A stretch of DNA of 7,300 bases from Flavobacteriales bacterium (GTDB lineage Bacteria > Bacteroidota > Bacteroidia > Flavobacteriales > UA16): assembly GCA_018700255.1 (NCBI GenBank), contig JABISU010000254.1:1-7300 (forward strand), read 5' to 3'. Positions 7,241 through 7,300 of this stretch are shown here, piece after piece. A program made the translations under genes and the position numbers. Below the pieces are notes generated by a model. The model made no database searches and was not told where the DNA came from. It saw nothing but the letters and a program-made list of their open reading frames with translations. Each line of letters begins with the position of its first letter. Within the stretch, counting starts at the first letter, position 1.

Positions 7241-7300
7241 ATGAATAACCGACTTGTTAATCAATTGGCTTGCGCAACGGCGCTTGTTTTCATACTCGTA
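7241..7300 (+). CDS. N-terminus of a probable exported or membrane protein (cut by window edge)
   Basis: ATG at 7241 opens 20 codons that run off the right edge: MNNRLVNQLACATALVFILV. An early Arg is followed by a hydrophobic stretch (LACATALVFILV), as in a signal peptide or first transmembrane segment. An in-frame TAA at 7208 and no intervening ATG make 7241 the first ATG in this frame. The preceding terminator and a possible promoter suggest a separate transcription unit. Too little is visible for a family call, and the reading frame could close soon after the edge. Confidence 0.5.
   Translation, partial: MNNRLVNQLACATALVFILV

Noticed and set aside
1..7300. Mobile elements, CRISPR arrays, tRNA or rRNA genes
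   Set aside because: No transposase motifs, terminal inverted repeats, regularly spaced repeats or recognisable RNA structures were seen on either strand.

Overview
The window looks like chromosomal DNA from a marine-type member of the Bacteroidota, probably Flavobacteriales (inference). Three things support this. The protein at 6147-7106 has a C-terminal type IX secretion (T9SS) sorting domain and a Cys-bounded 'GCT...NY...DGSC' motif common in secreted proteins of this group. A GH92 glycosidase, a family abundant in Bacteroidota, is present. Most start codons follow A-rich leaders rather than clear Shine-Dalgarno sequences.

Layout. A minus-strand block runs leftward from about 5807 to beyond the left edge: paaZ (3747-5807), a secreted S41-family peptidase-like protein (1914-3734), and a GH92 alpha-mannosidase-type glycosidase (1-1912, 3' end cut off by the window). 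The gaps are about 12 nt and 1 nt, so the three are probably co-transcribed. A 339-nt AT-rich divergent intergenic region (5808-6146) holds a 21-nt-period imperfect direct repeat and a short palindrome. On the plus strand lies a secreted T9SS cargo protein (6147-7106), closed by a strong intrinsic terminator (7156-7187). After it, the first 20 codons of another plus-strand gene begin at 7241.

How they may work together. PaaZ is a cytoplasmic ring-opening and aldehyde-oxidising enzyme of the phenylacetyl-CoA pathway, while the other two genes of the block encode exported hydrolases. No other paa genes and no SusC/SusD pair are visible, so the cluster is neither a standard paa operon nor, within this window, a standard polysaccharide utilisation locus. 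The plus-strand cargo protein has codon use suggesting high expression and appears to be an independent transcription unit. I found no RNA genes, CRISPR arrays or mobile elements. Nothing here is strong evidence for a wholly new system. The least explained items are the S41 protein (no catalytic Lys, Cys-bearing tail), the N-terminal domain of the T9SS cargo, and the repeat in the divergent promoter region.
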